Program-made: the position numbers and the translations under genes | Origin: Silurus meridionalis | Lineage: Eukaryota > Chordata > Actinopteri > Siluriformes > Siluridae | Assembly (NCBI RefSeq): GCF_014805685.1 | Contig: NC_060901.1 | Coordinates: 17,525,905-17,589,904, forward strand | Length of the DNA: 64,000 nucleotides | Reading direction: 5' to 3' | Notes under the pieces: generated by a model | Told to the model about the DNA's origin: nothing | Databases searched by the model: none | Seen by the model: the letters and a program-made list of their open reading frames with translations, nothing else | Shown here: positions 51,535 to 61,591 of the stretch, piece by piece | Layout: each line of letters starts with the position of its first letter | How positions within the stretch are numbered: the stretch's first letter is position 1

Positions 51535-51590
<56 letters not shown>
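51535..51590. repeat. (TA)n microsatellite
   Basis: About 27 at units in a row inside the LINE 3' UTR, in a region of repeated atctgtatat tracts. Confidence 0.95.
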
Positions 51591-51596
<6 letters not shown>

Positions 51597-52029
51597 TCAT
51601 CTGTATATTATGTTTTCAGTACATATATATTCATCTGTATACTACATTTATAGTACATATACATCTTTAAATGACTGTTTATAATCTATATTTAATTTTA
51701 TTTAACTATGTAAATTCATGTAAAAACTGTATATCCTGCACTTGCTGTTATTGCACTCTGGTTAGACCCAAACTGCATTTCGTTGCCTTGTACTTGTACA
51801 TGTGTAATGACAATAAAGTTGAATCGAATCTAATCTAATCTAATCTAATAATGTCTCCATGCTACAATAATAATGATAAAAGCAAAGTTTTTCACTGTGG
51901 GGACACTGTGTCTTTATAAGAACAATTTGACTGTATTATTTGTGTCCCCCTTCAAAAATTGCTCATTAGAAATTTTTGATTTATTGTCCCCCCCTACTGT
52001 TAAATTAAATTTACGCCCATGTCCTGAAT

Positions 52030-52890
52030 TACAAACAGGTGGTATGAAGTTAGAGTGATTAAGACAAAATTAAATTAGCAGATTTGAGGAGGCAAAGATT
52101 TTGCTTTTCAATGTCTGCTCACAATACTAGTTTTCTTTATTAGTTCTTTATTAGTTGGGATTACGTTTGCATTATAATGCATGTATAATAATAATGTAAT
52201 CTAAAATTCACCTCGATTTACCCTGGTCAGTCACGGTTTGGTTCAGTTTCGGTTTAGTTAGGGGGAAGAAATGCAAAAAAATGTAATTGCTTGTCGTTTT
52301 TTTATTAACATCATTTATTATTAATAACATTTGTGAACAACATTTTTTAAAACATTTTAGATAAAATTACTGCTTGGGTTAAATAAAAAATTAAATTTAT
52401 AAAAATATATTTTATATATTTATATATTATATTGTTAAAATTGAGAAATTTATTAAATTGGCAGAAATTAAAAAATCTGAAAGTGGCTGTCCACTGATGC
52501 TCCCCATCCAATGTTCCCCATCTGTTTTATCCACAGATCTGTCAGAAAAATCAATGTTTTGTCTTGTTTTCAATATTTTGTGTAAATTATTATCTATTGC
52601 ATGTGAAAACATATAAGATCAACAGTTCTTTGAAATACTCAAAGCAGCCATTCTGGTATTGTCAGATTAACTAGGGCGTTTGACCTGAATCAGATTTTAC
52701 ATTGCACTGCTATAATGTTTGCTGTTCTTAGGTCACCTTATATGAGACATTTTTTTGTTTTAATGCAGTATTGTTTATCATGATTTGTCTGTTTTGGTGG
52801 GGTTTTTAAGGTTCATGGTTTTATGGTTAATGGCACTGCAATAGTAGAAAACAAATATAGTTGTTATAAATGTACTGCAATGCATTAAAG
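52030..52890. other. NLR copy 2 intron, continued
   Basis: Continues the copy 1-like intron (compare 9442-9663) up to about 52320; the rest is AT-rich and unrecognised. Confidence 0.6.
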
Positions 52891-52895
52891 AAGGT

Positions 52896-53191
52896 TGTCA
52901 GGGAACCACCAGCCACGCCTCCCTCCTGCACTCAGCACACTCGCACAGCCTCACCTTACTACTAATCACCTTCACCTGTCGCCAATCTACTCTCCTCTTT
53001 ATAAGGCCCCTGTTCCCACTCGCTCACCATCTGATTGACAGTTCACACCAGCGATCATCCCTGGACTGCCCCTGCTACGGATTATACGGTTTTCCAGTTT
53101 GTGCATCTACCTGAGCTTCTGTCTCATGTACAAAGGCTAATAAAGTGTATTGACTGTATTCTGGTCTCTGACTCTTGATCCTAACATGACA
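52896..53191 (+). repeat. Solo LTR, 296 bp
   Basis: Begins tgtcagggaacc, ends ctaacatgaca, with the 5-bp duplication aaggt (52891-52895 and 53192-53196). It has a TATA-like ctctttataaggc (52996-53008) and AATAAA (53139-53144) in the right order for a plus-strand LTR. A gypsy-type LTR is likely. Confidence 0.8.
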
Positions 53192-53446
53192 AAGGTTTAC
53201 CTCAGTCCCAATCTGATTAAAGTCCACGTTTAGTATTCTGTTCTGCTTTAATTTAATATATGTAAGAGAATGTGAGAGTTAAATATAACACTCAGTATAA
53301 TAATTTTTATTTACATGAAATATAATAGAATTTAACAGGTTATAGTCAGTCATCATGTGATTCAGAATAAAAGAATGTTTACATAACCATCAGCCATCTT
53401 TTAATGCAAAATAAATGATCTGTTGTATTATATTGTCTTACTGCAG

Positions 53447-53620
53447 GTTGGAGGATTGTCAATTTACAGATGAAGGCTGTGCTGCTTTGACTTCAGCTCT
53501 AAAATCAAACCCCTCACACCTGAAAGAACTGGATCGGTCTAAAAATAAAATAGGAAACTTAGAAGTGAAGAATCTGTCTGCTGTACTGGAGAACCTTCAC
53601 TGTACACTAATGAAACTTAG
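53447..53620 (+). pseudogene. NLR copy 2, LRR exon C (174 bp)
   Basis: Exactly 174 bp after ttactgcag, open throughout (LEDCQFTDEGCAALTSAL, NLEVKNLSAVLENLHC). The donor is damaged (gtcaaa instead of gtaaga). Confidence 0.8.
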
Positions 53621-53725
53621 GTCAAATAATTTAAAATAAAATTTTACAAAAACTAATTTCACAAATATTTTATTTTATAAAGTAAGTCTTAAACCGAGGT
53701 AAAATATGACTATTTTTCCTTACAG

Positions 53726-53898
53726 TTTGTGGGAATGTGATTTATTAGATAACGGTTGCAATGCTCTGACTTCAGCCTTGAAGTCAAATCCCTCACACCT
53801 GAGAGAGTTGGATCTGTCCTGGAATAAATAGGAGATGTTGGAGTGATGTGTCTTTCTGCTATACTGGAAAATCCTCAGCATAAACTAAAGGCACAGAA
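53726..53898 (+). pseudogene. NLR copy 2, LRR exon D (173 bp)
   Basis: After the acceptor ttccttacag: LWECDLLDNGCNALTSAL and HLRELDLSWNK, then a one-base deletion gives a stop at aataaatag (53824-53832). The donor is probably gtgaga at 53899. Confidence 0.75.
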
Positions 53899-54150
53899 GT
53901 GAGAGAATCTCTCTGAGAGTCAACTGCTCCCTAGTAAAAGGTTGAAAATATGAAATGGGGTCATCGGAAGGCATGTCCATTGTAAATTGAGGACCACCTT
54001 TAATTTGGCCATTCCACATAATTTAATGTGATGTCACTTCTATATTGAACCAGTATCAGAATAGACTATATTGTATTTATATATGTATGTTTTAAAAGTA
54101 ACTTTAAAATCCAGCTGAAAATATGTTGTGTGTCATGTGTTTTACTACAG

Positions 54151-54324
54151 ATTGAGTAAGTGTGGTGTTTCAGATGAAGGCTGTGCTGCTCTGACTAAAG
54201 CTTTGAGAGCAAACCCCTCACACCTGAAAGAACTGAATCTGTCTGACAATAAAAAAGGAGACTCAGGAGTAAGGATTCTCTTTGCTGTACTAGAGAATCC
54301 TCTTCATAACCTGGAGATACTGAG
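54151..54324 (+). pseudogene. NLR copy 2, LRR exon E (174 bp)
   Basis: Open 174-bp exon between tttactacag and gtaaaa (LSKCGVSDEGCAALTKAL, HLKELNLSDNKKGDSGVRIL). Canonical LRR exon; belongs to a dead gene unless spliced from elsewhere. Confidence 0.8.
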
Positions 54325-54417
54325 GTAAAATCATCTCTGTGATGGCCATATGACATGCTGCATTCTAAAACCACTTTCTCCATTAGTGAGAGCGGAATAA
54401 AAGCTTGTTTTATTATC

Positions 54418-54545
54418 AAGTTCAAGTTTATTTCAATAGCGCCTTTCACAATGGACATTGTCTTAAAGCAGCTTTACAGAACTTAAGAATTAAAGGAAAT
54501 TATGTGTGTTTATCCCTGATGAGCAAGCCTGGGGCGAATGTGGCA
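54418..54545 (-). repeat. L2-type LINE 3' tail
   Basis: caagttcaagtttatttcaa and aaagcagctttacagaac in the minus-strand tail orientation. Confidence 0.65.
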
Positions 54546-55440
54546 CAGCCATTTTCAGATCTCTCAAGAGATGTTCAATCAGGTTCAAGTCTGGGATCTG
54601 GCTGGGTCACTCAAGGACATTCACAGAGTCGTCCTGTGTAGCCACTCCTTTGTTATCCTTGTTGTGGGCTTAGGGTCATTGTCCTGTTGGAACATGATCT
54701 GTCGCTTTCATCAAGGATGTCACTGTTCATTGCTGTATTCATCTTTCCCTCGATCCTGATTAGTCTTCCCGTTCCTGTCATTGAAATACATCCCCACAGC
54801 ATGATGCTGACAGCACCATACATCACTGTTGGGATGGTATTAGCCAGGTGATAAACGGTGCCTGGGTTCCTCCAGACATGACGTTTGGCATTCAGGCCAA
54901 GAGTTCAATCTTTGTTTCATCAGACCAGAGAATTTTGTTTCTTATGGTGTGAGAGTCCTTTGTAAGCTTTTCGGCAAACTCTAGGGAGGCTGTCATGTGC
55001 CTTTTTTTGAGGAGTGGCTTCTGTCTTGCCACTCTACCAAACAGGCCTGACTGGTGAAGTGCTGCAGAGAAGTTTTTCTTCTGGAAGGTTTTCCTTTTTC
55101 CACAGAGAAACACTGTAAATCTTTCAGAGTGACCATTGGGTTCTTGGTCACCTTTCTGACTAAGGCCCTTCTCCCCTGATCTCTCAGTTTGGCCGGGCAG
55201 CGCCGCTCTACAAAGAGTTCCAAAAGAGTGGTTCCAAACCTCTTCCATTTATGGATGATGGAGGCCACTGTGTTTATTAGGACCTACAATGCTGCAGAAA
55301 TCTATCTGTACCCTTCCCCGAATCTGTACATAGATACAATCCTGTCTCGAAGGTGTACAGAGAATTCCTTAGACTTCATGGCTTGGTTTGTGTTTTAACA
55401 TGCAGCATTTACTGTGGGACCTCATATAGACAGGTGTGTG
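54546..55440 (-). mobile_element. Tc1-family fossil
   Basis: The minus strand encodes most of a Tc1 transposase. Terminal repeats are not intact; the right side fades at about 55440 with atatagacaggtgtgtg, a tract often seen near Tc1 ends in fish. Confidence 0.75.
54560..55390 (-). pseudogene. Tc1 transposase fossil
   Basis: HTH part in 54993-55268 (VASIIHKWKRFG, RPAKLRDQGRR-like). Middle part in 54892-55248 (QSGLFGRVARQKPLLKK, NKILWSDETKIELL, containing the first catalytic Asp). The remainder to 54560 is legible only in pieces on the minus strand (about 54870-54800 and 54700-54650). It is older than the Tc1 at 11865, with more stops. Confidence 0.75.
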
Positions 55441-55786
55441 GCCTTTGCAAATCATTTTCAACTTTTTCACTTTGTCCGCTTTGTCCACTTTCACTTTTCA
55501 CAAAGAAGCTACTGTCTGTTCTTAAAGAAGAACATTACAAAGAACAGACACTGATGTAAGTAAAGACCCTTTCTAGAAAAATTTAAGAATGTACTTTAGC
55601 CATGTTATCATTATATCTCATTAGTTCCAATAAATAGTGTTTTAGAAAGTAAAGCTGCTTGAAAACATTGCTGGATAAAATTATAATCAGAATTTTGTGT
55701 ATACTGTAGTGTGTAAACCTTTACCTGTATACGTGAACCTTTACTGTGATTGGCGAGTGTATATAAAAAGAGCAAAACACAGATTT
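55441..55786. other. Spacer, nothing recognised
   Basis: AT-rich. Short overlapping ORFs have no recognisable domain. Confidence 0.45.
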
Positions 55787-55790
55787 ACAA

Positions 55791-56228
55791 TTGTTGAAAA
55801 TGGATGAACAACTAGGAAACGAACATGGTCCAGAGCCAAGAATAAGTATGCATGCTGGAAGGGTCAGGAGGCAAAATAGAGGAAGAGGAAGAAGAGGTCA
55901 AAGTCATAGACACATTTTAGAAATTAGAGCCACTATTGTGGACCATGTTGTCAATCATGCCCTTCCAATGGCTGAGGCGGGTCGGAGGGTACAGCCGAAT
56001 ATTGGGAGATCATCTGTGTCTTCAATAATTCAAACATTTCGTAGAGAGAACAGGTATGTAATCCACCAGTGTGGACTGTGTTGTTATAGTGTGTATATAC
56101 ATTCTCTAACACAAATTAGAACACAAGTATACAAGGATAAATGTATTGCATTGGTGCATTTTTTCCACACAGGACTGCAGGATTACCTTATAATCCTGCA
56201 GAGGACCCCTTTTCATACAGTTCAGTAA
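55791..56228 (+). pseudogene. IS630/Tc1-like transposase N-terminal exon
   Basis: Starts with an acidic and then Arg/Gly-rich stretch (NRGRGRRGQSHRH), followed by IRATIVDHVVNHALPMAEAGRRVQP and SSVSSIIQTFRREN, a helix-turn-helix DNA-binding domain like that of fish IS630-type transposases. After about residue 87 the reading passes a donor-like aggtatgta (56052-56060) and the rest has no recognisable domain, so only a first exon or a truncated copy remains. A hairpin ctgcaggatta/taatcctgcag lies at 56173-56200. Confidence 0.55.
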
Positions 56229-56770
56229 AAAATGTAAATCCTGTTTGGTTTCTTTCAATCAAATGAATCAATTTATGCTGTTAAAATTTACAGATGTCAT
56301 ACACTAGAAATTCACCCTTGTGTATTTTCAATCACTGTAATCCAAACCATAGTTTATATCGGGTAATACTAAAACTGTACTGTCATACTGGTGTGACTAA
56401 ACATTTTGTGTGTGAACAGTAAGATGGTAGATGTTCATTGACAAATACTTACTTTTGAAAGATGAATCAAAGATTTTGAGAAAAATTGAGAAAAGTGTTT
56501 TGCCAAAAATCCAATGTTCTTTATAAGTGTAAGTTTGTCCCTGATGAGCGACTGTGAAAAGGAAAAACTCCCTGAGATGGCATAAGGAAGAAACCTTGAG
56601 AGGAACCAGACTTAAGAGGGAACCCATCCTCATCTGGGTTGCACCGAATGTCCATTGATTACAGATAAATACTATGTTGTGGGGTACAGTGATGGTGATC
56701 AGAAGCAAATTGTAGTCCTGAATCTGTTTGACAGACTGTCGACTTCAGCTCATTGTTGAGATCCACCCAA
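56225..56770. repeat. Duplicated segment with L2-type tail, copy 2
   Basis: Same as 10691-11245, including ggaaaaactccctgagatgg. Marks the right part of the duplicated block. Confidence 0.65.
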
Positions 56771-57495
56771 TCCACAAGGCTAGCCACAAAATAGTTTGCA
56801 GGAAGTTTTTGTATTAGATATGCCATTTTGTATTAGATAAAACAAGAAAGGTATGCTAATAAATTCTCTTGAATGTAGTTTTTTGGCTATCAGTATAATT
56901 GATATCACATAACAGAGTCCAATGGCCCACCGTTCACCAAACAATGCTTTATTCTTGGAGCTCGCAGACCATTGATAAAGATGAAGACGACAAACTGCCG
57001 AAACAAGAGATGTGCAAACCTCCCAGCAGATTCCCCTCCAACAAGATTTCCAATTATTCCTTTCTCAATACTTCTGGGCTCCACACTAGGGCACGTTGCA
57101 AAGACTCTATCCCCAAAACAACCTTTACCAGACAAAATAAGCTGCACAAGCGCCACAGGATGTCTCGGTAGAGATGGCAATAAAATGAACATTATCATAG
57201 AAGGGGAAGAGGAGGCGTCCTTTTCTATAGAGACATGCAGGCTTACATTAGCATCCAAAATATTAGCGCACCCAATAACCCAAATAAGAAATACACCACC
57301 AAATTCACAATAAATACAATGTTAACAACACAAAATGAACAACAAAAAAAAACTTACTTGGTTGAGCTCAAAACAATAGTTTTCCAACCTGGACTCAGCG
57401 CAAATCAGTGCAAGATGCAGCCATGATTCTAACAAAACATTATTGGTGCTCTGTTTTTCATTGACCTTTAGCTCTAAATTTTAGCTCTAAATTTA
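56771..57495. other. Duplicated repeat segment, copy 2
   Basis: 56771-57160 matches 11246-11620; 57160-57440 has no counterpart in copy 1. ORFs on both strands lack domains. Confidence 0.45.
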
Positions 57496-57498
57496 ATT

Positions 57499-57960
57499 TT
57501 AGAGAGCCCTATGGAATTTGGAGGAGGTACTACATCGAAAAATAGTAACATCAGTATGGGGCTGTTGCAATACCATAAAGCAATTTCCTTCCTCCTCACA
57601 TAATACCTGTTCTATCAATCTTTGGAAGGATGCTGTGGCATTTTGCAGGGTGAACAGTAAACAAAGAAATTCATATAGCCTTGTAGACAAATTCTATTTT
57701 TTTTTTATTATCTTCATCCATTTCCAACTGCCAGTAGGCAATTTTTTAATCCAGGGTGCTGAAAACAAAAAATATTCTGAATTTAGAGCATAGAATAAGC
57801 ATCTAAATTAGTATTGGTTTTGAAGCCCCTCAATAATCTAGAAAGGATCTGGAACCTCTATCTTTATTTTGCCAAGGGGGATGCACAAGGAGAAGTAGAT
57901 GGCTGAATGATTGCTTTGTCCAAGAGTTCTTGTCGGAACTCAGAACCCGTCTCAGTTGAT
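57499..57960 (-). pseudogene. Gypsy RT fossil, copy 2
   Basis: Minus strand: an RT entry segment about 57950-57850 (a degraded PSTSPCASPL), WQLEMDE-like residues near 57720, then 57499-57690 with YEFLCLLFTLQNATASFQRLIEQVL, corresponding to the RT stretch just before the catalytic YxDD. Frameshifts and stops throughout. Confidence 0.7.
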
Positions 57961-58216
57961 TCCCAATGTAACACTCTTAATAATAATACAATAAAATAAA
58001 ATAGGTCTCAAACACCTATGATCTTCAGTCTTGGATGAGTAAAAGCAAAACTTCTTTATTGCCACTTTCGATTGAGCTCATAGAAAGTGGTCACTCAATC
58101 ACATCAAAATGATCAAGCACACGCACACTTTACACACACTCATATTTATACACTTGTATCACATGACACCTTTATTTTTTCTAATTTCTTCACCTAAGCA
58201 AATTCCCCTTTTGTTT

Positions 58217-58467
58217 TTGAATGTCTTTGTATGGACTCACACATCTCTGGTTACCATGTTTTCTTACCCAATCAGGAACAGTTTTAGGTCAGGATTTTTC
58301 AAGTGTGTATATACTTGTCTGTTATTTGCAATAAACTGAAGAACATTTGCACCATACTGTGTGCTGTGTGATTCTTCCCTGATCAGAAAGCCACCACGGG
58401 CATCGTAGACTGCATGGGAAACCTCTCCAAGAATGAAGTTTTGTTTGGGCATGATACAAATTTAACA
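58217..58467 (+). repeat. Diverged solo LTR of the provirus family
   Basis: The plus strand follows the provirus LTR read on its own strand: tgtgtgattcttccctgatc, cctctccaagaatgaag, tttgggcatgatacaaat and the final ttaaca. It includes a gtgtatatac TATA-like tract and aataaactgaag. The left boundary is unclear and may extend to about 58100. Confidence 0.7.
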
Positions 58468-58493
58468 CGTACTTTCCGAGCTGACTATGTTAC

Positions 58494-58983
58494 TGTTATG
58501 CGAGGTACGGAGGCGGAAGCCGGAGTAACGGCAAACATAAACTTTATTCAGCAAAGGCAGAGCCAACACAAAATACCCGTGCAGAATCGGGATAATCCGG
58601 CAAACGGCAGTTCAAAAGAATACATCCACGTTGCGTGAAGAAGGAAGCGCGGCACGGGGTGAAGCGACGGGGAAGCGTCTCTAGTCCGAGGTGCGCTGGG
58701 AAAGCCAAACGCGGCAGTGGAAAGGACGCGGAGTCCGGGAGGAGAGAGTATGCAGCGGAAGCAGCGGAAGCAGCGGAAGCGCGAACACACACAGCAGGAA
58801 CCTGCACGACCACGCATGAACCTACAATAACGGACCCGGAATGTGGGTGAGTGAGTGGTTTATATGGTGGCAGGAAATGAGAGGATAACGTGCTTCAGCT
58901 GTGTGCGATTTGCGCTGCGTGCTTGGGAGCGCGCAGCGGCAAAGGCAGCCTCTGAAAGAGGCGTGGCAGGCAGATTCCTGACA
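58494..58983 (-). repeat. 3' LTR of compact element
   Basis: On the minus strand starts tgtcaggaatctgcc and ends cgcataaca. 490 bp. Confidence 0.9.
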
Positions 58984-58999
58984 CCACCCCCCCCAAAGG
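58984..58999 (-). promoter_or_regulatory. Polypurine tract
   Basis: Minus strand CCTTTGGGGGGGGTGG directly before the 3' LTR, the expected site for plus-strand priming. Confidence 0.7.
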
Positions 59000-59184
59000 G
59001 GCGGCACCGGACGCCCCCAAGCCGCCAACAGCCCGGTGGGCCCGGGCACTCGGAGGAGGGCCCCTCCAGTCCTCCAGGGTCGAAGGGGACCCGGACGGAA
59101 CCGTCACGGAGCCAGGACGGAACACAGCCCCACGCGGAGGCCAGGAACGGGGCGAGGTCCTTGTTGCCGACTGGAGGCGGAGAG

Positions 59185-59560
59185 ACGGCCATCACGGAGC
59201 CCTGGAGCGGAGCGACGGCCCCCACGGAGACCCGGAGTGGAGCGACGTCCTCGGCGGAGACAGGAGGCGGAGAGACGACTCCTGCGGAGACCCGAGCGGA
59301 GCGACGCCTCGGCGGAGACAGGAGGCGGGCGGCGACCGCTGCGAGACCCGGGCGGGCGGCGTCCTCGGCGGAGACAGGAGGCGGAGAGGCGACCCCTGCG
59401 GAGACCCGGGCGGGCAGCGTCCTGGGCGGAGACAGGAGGCGGAGAGACGACCCCTGCGGAGACCCGGAGCGGAGCGACGTCCTCGGCGGAGACAGGAGGC
59501 GGAGGGACGCCATCCGCGGAGCTCTGGAGCAGGCTGACACCATCGGCGGAGACTGAGGCG
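59185..59560. repeat. GC-rich minisatellite A
   Basis: Degenerate tandem repeats built from ggcggagacaggaggcggag and cctgcggagacccg. Open in several frames on both strands because the units carry few stops, giving long low-complexity ORFs that are not taken as genes. Confidence 0.8.
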
Positions 59561-60304
59561 GAGTGCTGCCTCAGCGGAGCCCAGGAGCGGAGCCATGCCC
59601 TCAGCGAAACCCGGCTGCTGAACGACCTCCCCTGCGGTGGTCTGGAGCTGAGGCGGTAGCCCTGGAGACCTGACATGGCCAGACGCCCTGGCAGCAACCT
59701 GGAACGGACCGGCGTTACCCAGGAAGGACAGGAACGGGACCTCATCACCCACGGGGACCTGGAGTGGAGAGACAACCTCGGTGACTACTGGAAGCAGGGC
59801 ATAGCTCTCGACGGGGCTTACCAGCTGGAAGGCCTTCTGGACGGAGCCGGAGATGGGCGGCGTCCTGACCGAGTACAGCGGTTGAGTCGTGACCTCGTCA
59901 GGATTCGTCGGTGCGACGTCAACCTCCCTGGAGCTCAGGAGTGACCTGTCTTCGTCCAGGGAGCTTGGAGACAGGATGTCACCGTGAGAGGGGTCCCGAG
60001 GCGAGCCGTCACCTTGTGAGAGGCTGTGGGGCGAGCCGCCGCCTTCGGATGAAGCCAGGAGCAGCGGTTCGACATCCCTTCGCAGTCCCGGAACTGAGGC
60101 GAGAGCTCTGGGAATCCCTTGGGAAGAGAGACGGTCTGTGACGTAGTTTCGCCTACTGAGTGCTCGTGGGGCGAGCCGTCACTTCTTGGGAGACTGTGGG
60201 GCGAGCTGTCGCCTTCGGATGTAGTCCGGGGCAGCGGCTCGACGTCCCTTTCGCAGTCTTGGAGTGGAGTTGAGAGCTCTGGGGAACGAGAGATGGCCTC
60301 GCCC

Positions 60305-61504
60305 TCAGGGAGACTGTGGGGCGAACCGTCGCCTTCGGTGGAGCCCGGGGGCAACGGGACGACTTCCCTTTCGCAGTCCAGGGACTGAGATGTGAGCTCT
60401 GGGGATCTCTTGGTGGAAGCGGAGCTCTGAGATATGGCATCGCTGTCTGGGAGACTGGGGGGCGAGCCGTAGCCTTCGGTGACGCCCGGGGGCGACGGGT
60501 CGACGTCCCTTTCGCAGCCTCTGAGACGAGTTGTGTGACCTGGAGCGGAACTGGGCTCTCTTCGGAGACCTGGAGCGGAGCTGGGCTCTCCTTGGATACC
60601 TGGAGCGGAGCTGGGCTCTCCCTGGAGACCTGGAGTGGAGCTGGGCCCTCCTCGGAGACCGGGAGCGGAGCTGGGCTCTCTTCGGAGACCTGGAGCGGAG
60701 CTGGGCTCTCCTTGGAGACCTGGGACGCAGCAAAGCCCTCCTGGAGGTCCAGGTACGGAGCCGAGCACTCACGGAGGTCTTGGGACGGAGCCGAGCATTC
60801 ATGGAGGTCTTGGGAAGGAGCCGAGCAGTCACGGAGGTCCTGGGGCGGAACGGAGCTCTCCTCGGGACACAGGAACGGAGCTGGACCCACCGGAAGGTTC
60901 TGGAGCAGAACGGAGAGCTCCTGGAGGTCCTGGAATGAAACAGAGCCAGCCTGGATCTCCTGGAGCACGGCGGAGATCCCTTGAGGACCTTCGGAGCAGA
61001 GCTGACCTGGAGGGCCTGAAGCAGCGTGGTAACCTCCTGGAAGCTCTGATGAGGAACGGCGTTCTCAGCAGCGGGGGAGAGGAGATGAAGATCAGCTGTG
61101 GTTATCCCGAGTTCCCTGGTGAGAAGCTGGAGGAACTGGGTGCAGGAGCTGAACTCGCCCGCCATCGTGCTCCACAGCTCTCTGGCAAGGGAGAGAGATT
61201 CCTCGGGTAGAAGAGACATGTGGAGGGCGATTTTCGCCTCTTCGTGGGATAACCGCTGGGTTTAACTCACATATCGATCCACGCTCCTTAAAAAATCCCT
61301 CCATTCGGCTCTGTTGCCGGAGAAGCGAGCCGGGAGTCCTATGACGTCATGAAGGGGGCGTGGCGCTGCCGAGCGTGCCCGAGAAGCGGCTGCGAGCTTC
61401 CGGGTTTTCCTGGGGGCGGAGCTTGGCTGCCGCTTGACCGCGGCTGAACGAACCCGACCTCCGAGACACGGCTCGCACCAGGACCACGGCGTTAACCCGA
61501 TCAT
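60305..61504 (-). pseudogene. Gag-like ORF of the compact element
   Basis: Minus strand. ORF 61262-61504 ends with LPARFSGNRAEWRDFLRSVDRYV, resembling the start of the capsid region in vertebrate gypsy gag (a PxRFxG...FL motif). A TAA follows at 61262-61264, then the same frame continues (LSHEEAKIALHMSLLPEESL, ARELWSTM, also gag-like) into 60305-61219, whose C-terminal half is repeats of an SPRRAQLRSR-type unit encoded by minisatellite B. No zinc knuckle, protease or RT. The single stop could be a mutation or a readthrough site. Low-complexity sequence limits certainty. Confidence 0.6.
60533..60740. repeat. 30-bp minisatellite B
   Basis: Six to seven units of gagacctggagcggagctgg plus gctctccttg. 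Being a multiple of three, every frame reads a 10-residue repeat (for example LERSWALLGD on the plus strand and SPRRAQLRSR on the minus strand). Confidence 0.85.
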
Positions 61505-61511
61505 GTCCTTT

Positions 61512-61518
<7 letters not shown>

Positions 61519-61547
<29 letters not shown>
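61519..61547 (+). repeat. Poly-T tract
   Basis: About 28 T, then tgtcc and T9, between the gag-like ORF and the 5' LTR. Likely length-unstable and prone to assembly error. Confidence 0.9.
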
Positions 61548-61591
61548 TCCTTTTTTTTTGTCCGATATTCCTATTTCAGGGTCCGTTATTC

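Larger units (their letters stand above)
48690..51850 (+). mobile_element. LINE (Rex1/CR1/L2 group)
   Basis: Plus-strand element with ORF2 (48766-50737) and a 3' UTR ending in the tandem tail aatctaatctaatctaatct (51823-51848). The UTR is interrupted by a second LINE tail (50830-51117) and contains a TA microsatellite. Confidence 0.8.
46642..52021. mobile_element. hAT-bounded nest of insertions (5.4 kb)
   Basis: Outer ends catgggtgtaaat and atttacgcccatg are inverted copies with one mismatch, flanked by tcctgaat (46634-46641 and 52022-52029), an 8-bp hAT-type duplication. Copy 1 has the empty site (9436-9451). Inside lie a DIRS derivative, a solo LTR, a LINE and, within the LINE 3' UTR, another LINE tail. 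It interrupts the intron between NLR LRR exons B and C. Confidence 0.8.
43553..54324 (+). pseudogene. NLR (FISNA-NACHT-LRR) copy 2, broken
   Basis: A fish NLRC3-like receptor locus spread over 10.8 kb. Exons: a degenerate 5' exon (43553-43618), the FISNA-NACHT exon (43728-45451), and LRR exons at 45701-45893, 46273-46441, 53447-53620, 53726-53898 and 54151-54324. The two groups of LRR exons are separated by the hAT-bounded nest (46642-52021) and a solo LTR. Intact members of this family sense ligands through LRRs and oligomerise through an ATP-binding NACHT. Here a one-base loss in a T run, further indels in the NACHT exon, and shortened LRR exons abolish the frame. Two LRR exons remain open. 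It is the less damaged of the two copies. Confidence 0.8.

Noticed and set aside
56899..57313. ORFs on both strands around 56900-57300
   Set aside because: They lie in the duplicated repeat segment, differ in reading frame between copies (compare 11373-11786) and have no recognisable domain.
58855..60984. Long plus-strand ORFs (for example 58855-59556, 59036-59659, 60316-60984) rich in Arg, Glu, Gly and Trp
   Set aside because: They lie in GC-rich minisatellite DNA of the compact LTR element, overlap equally long ORFs on the other strand, and have no domain. Open frames follow from repeat unit length and composition.
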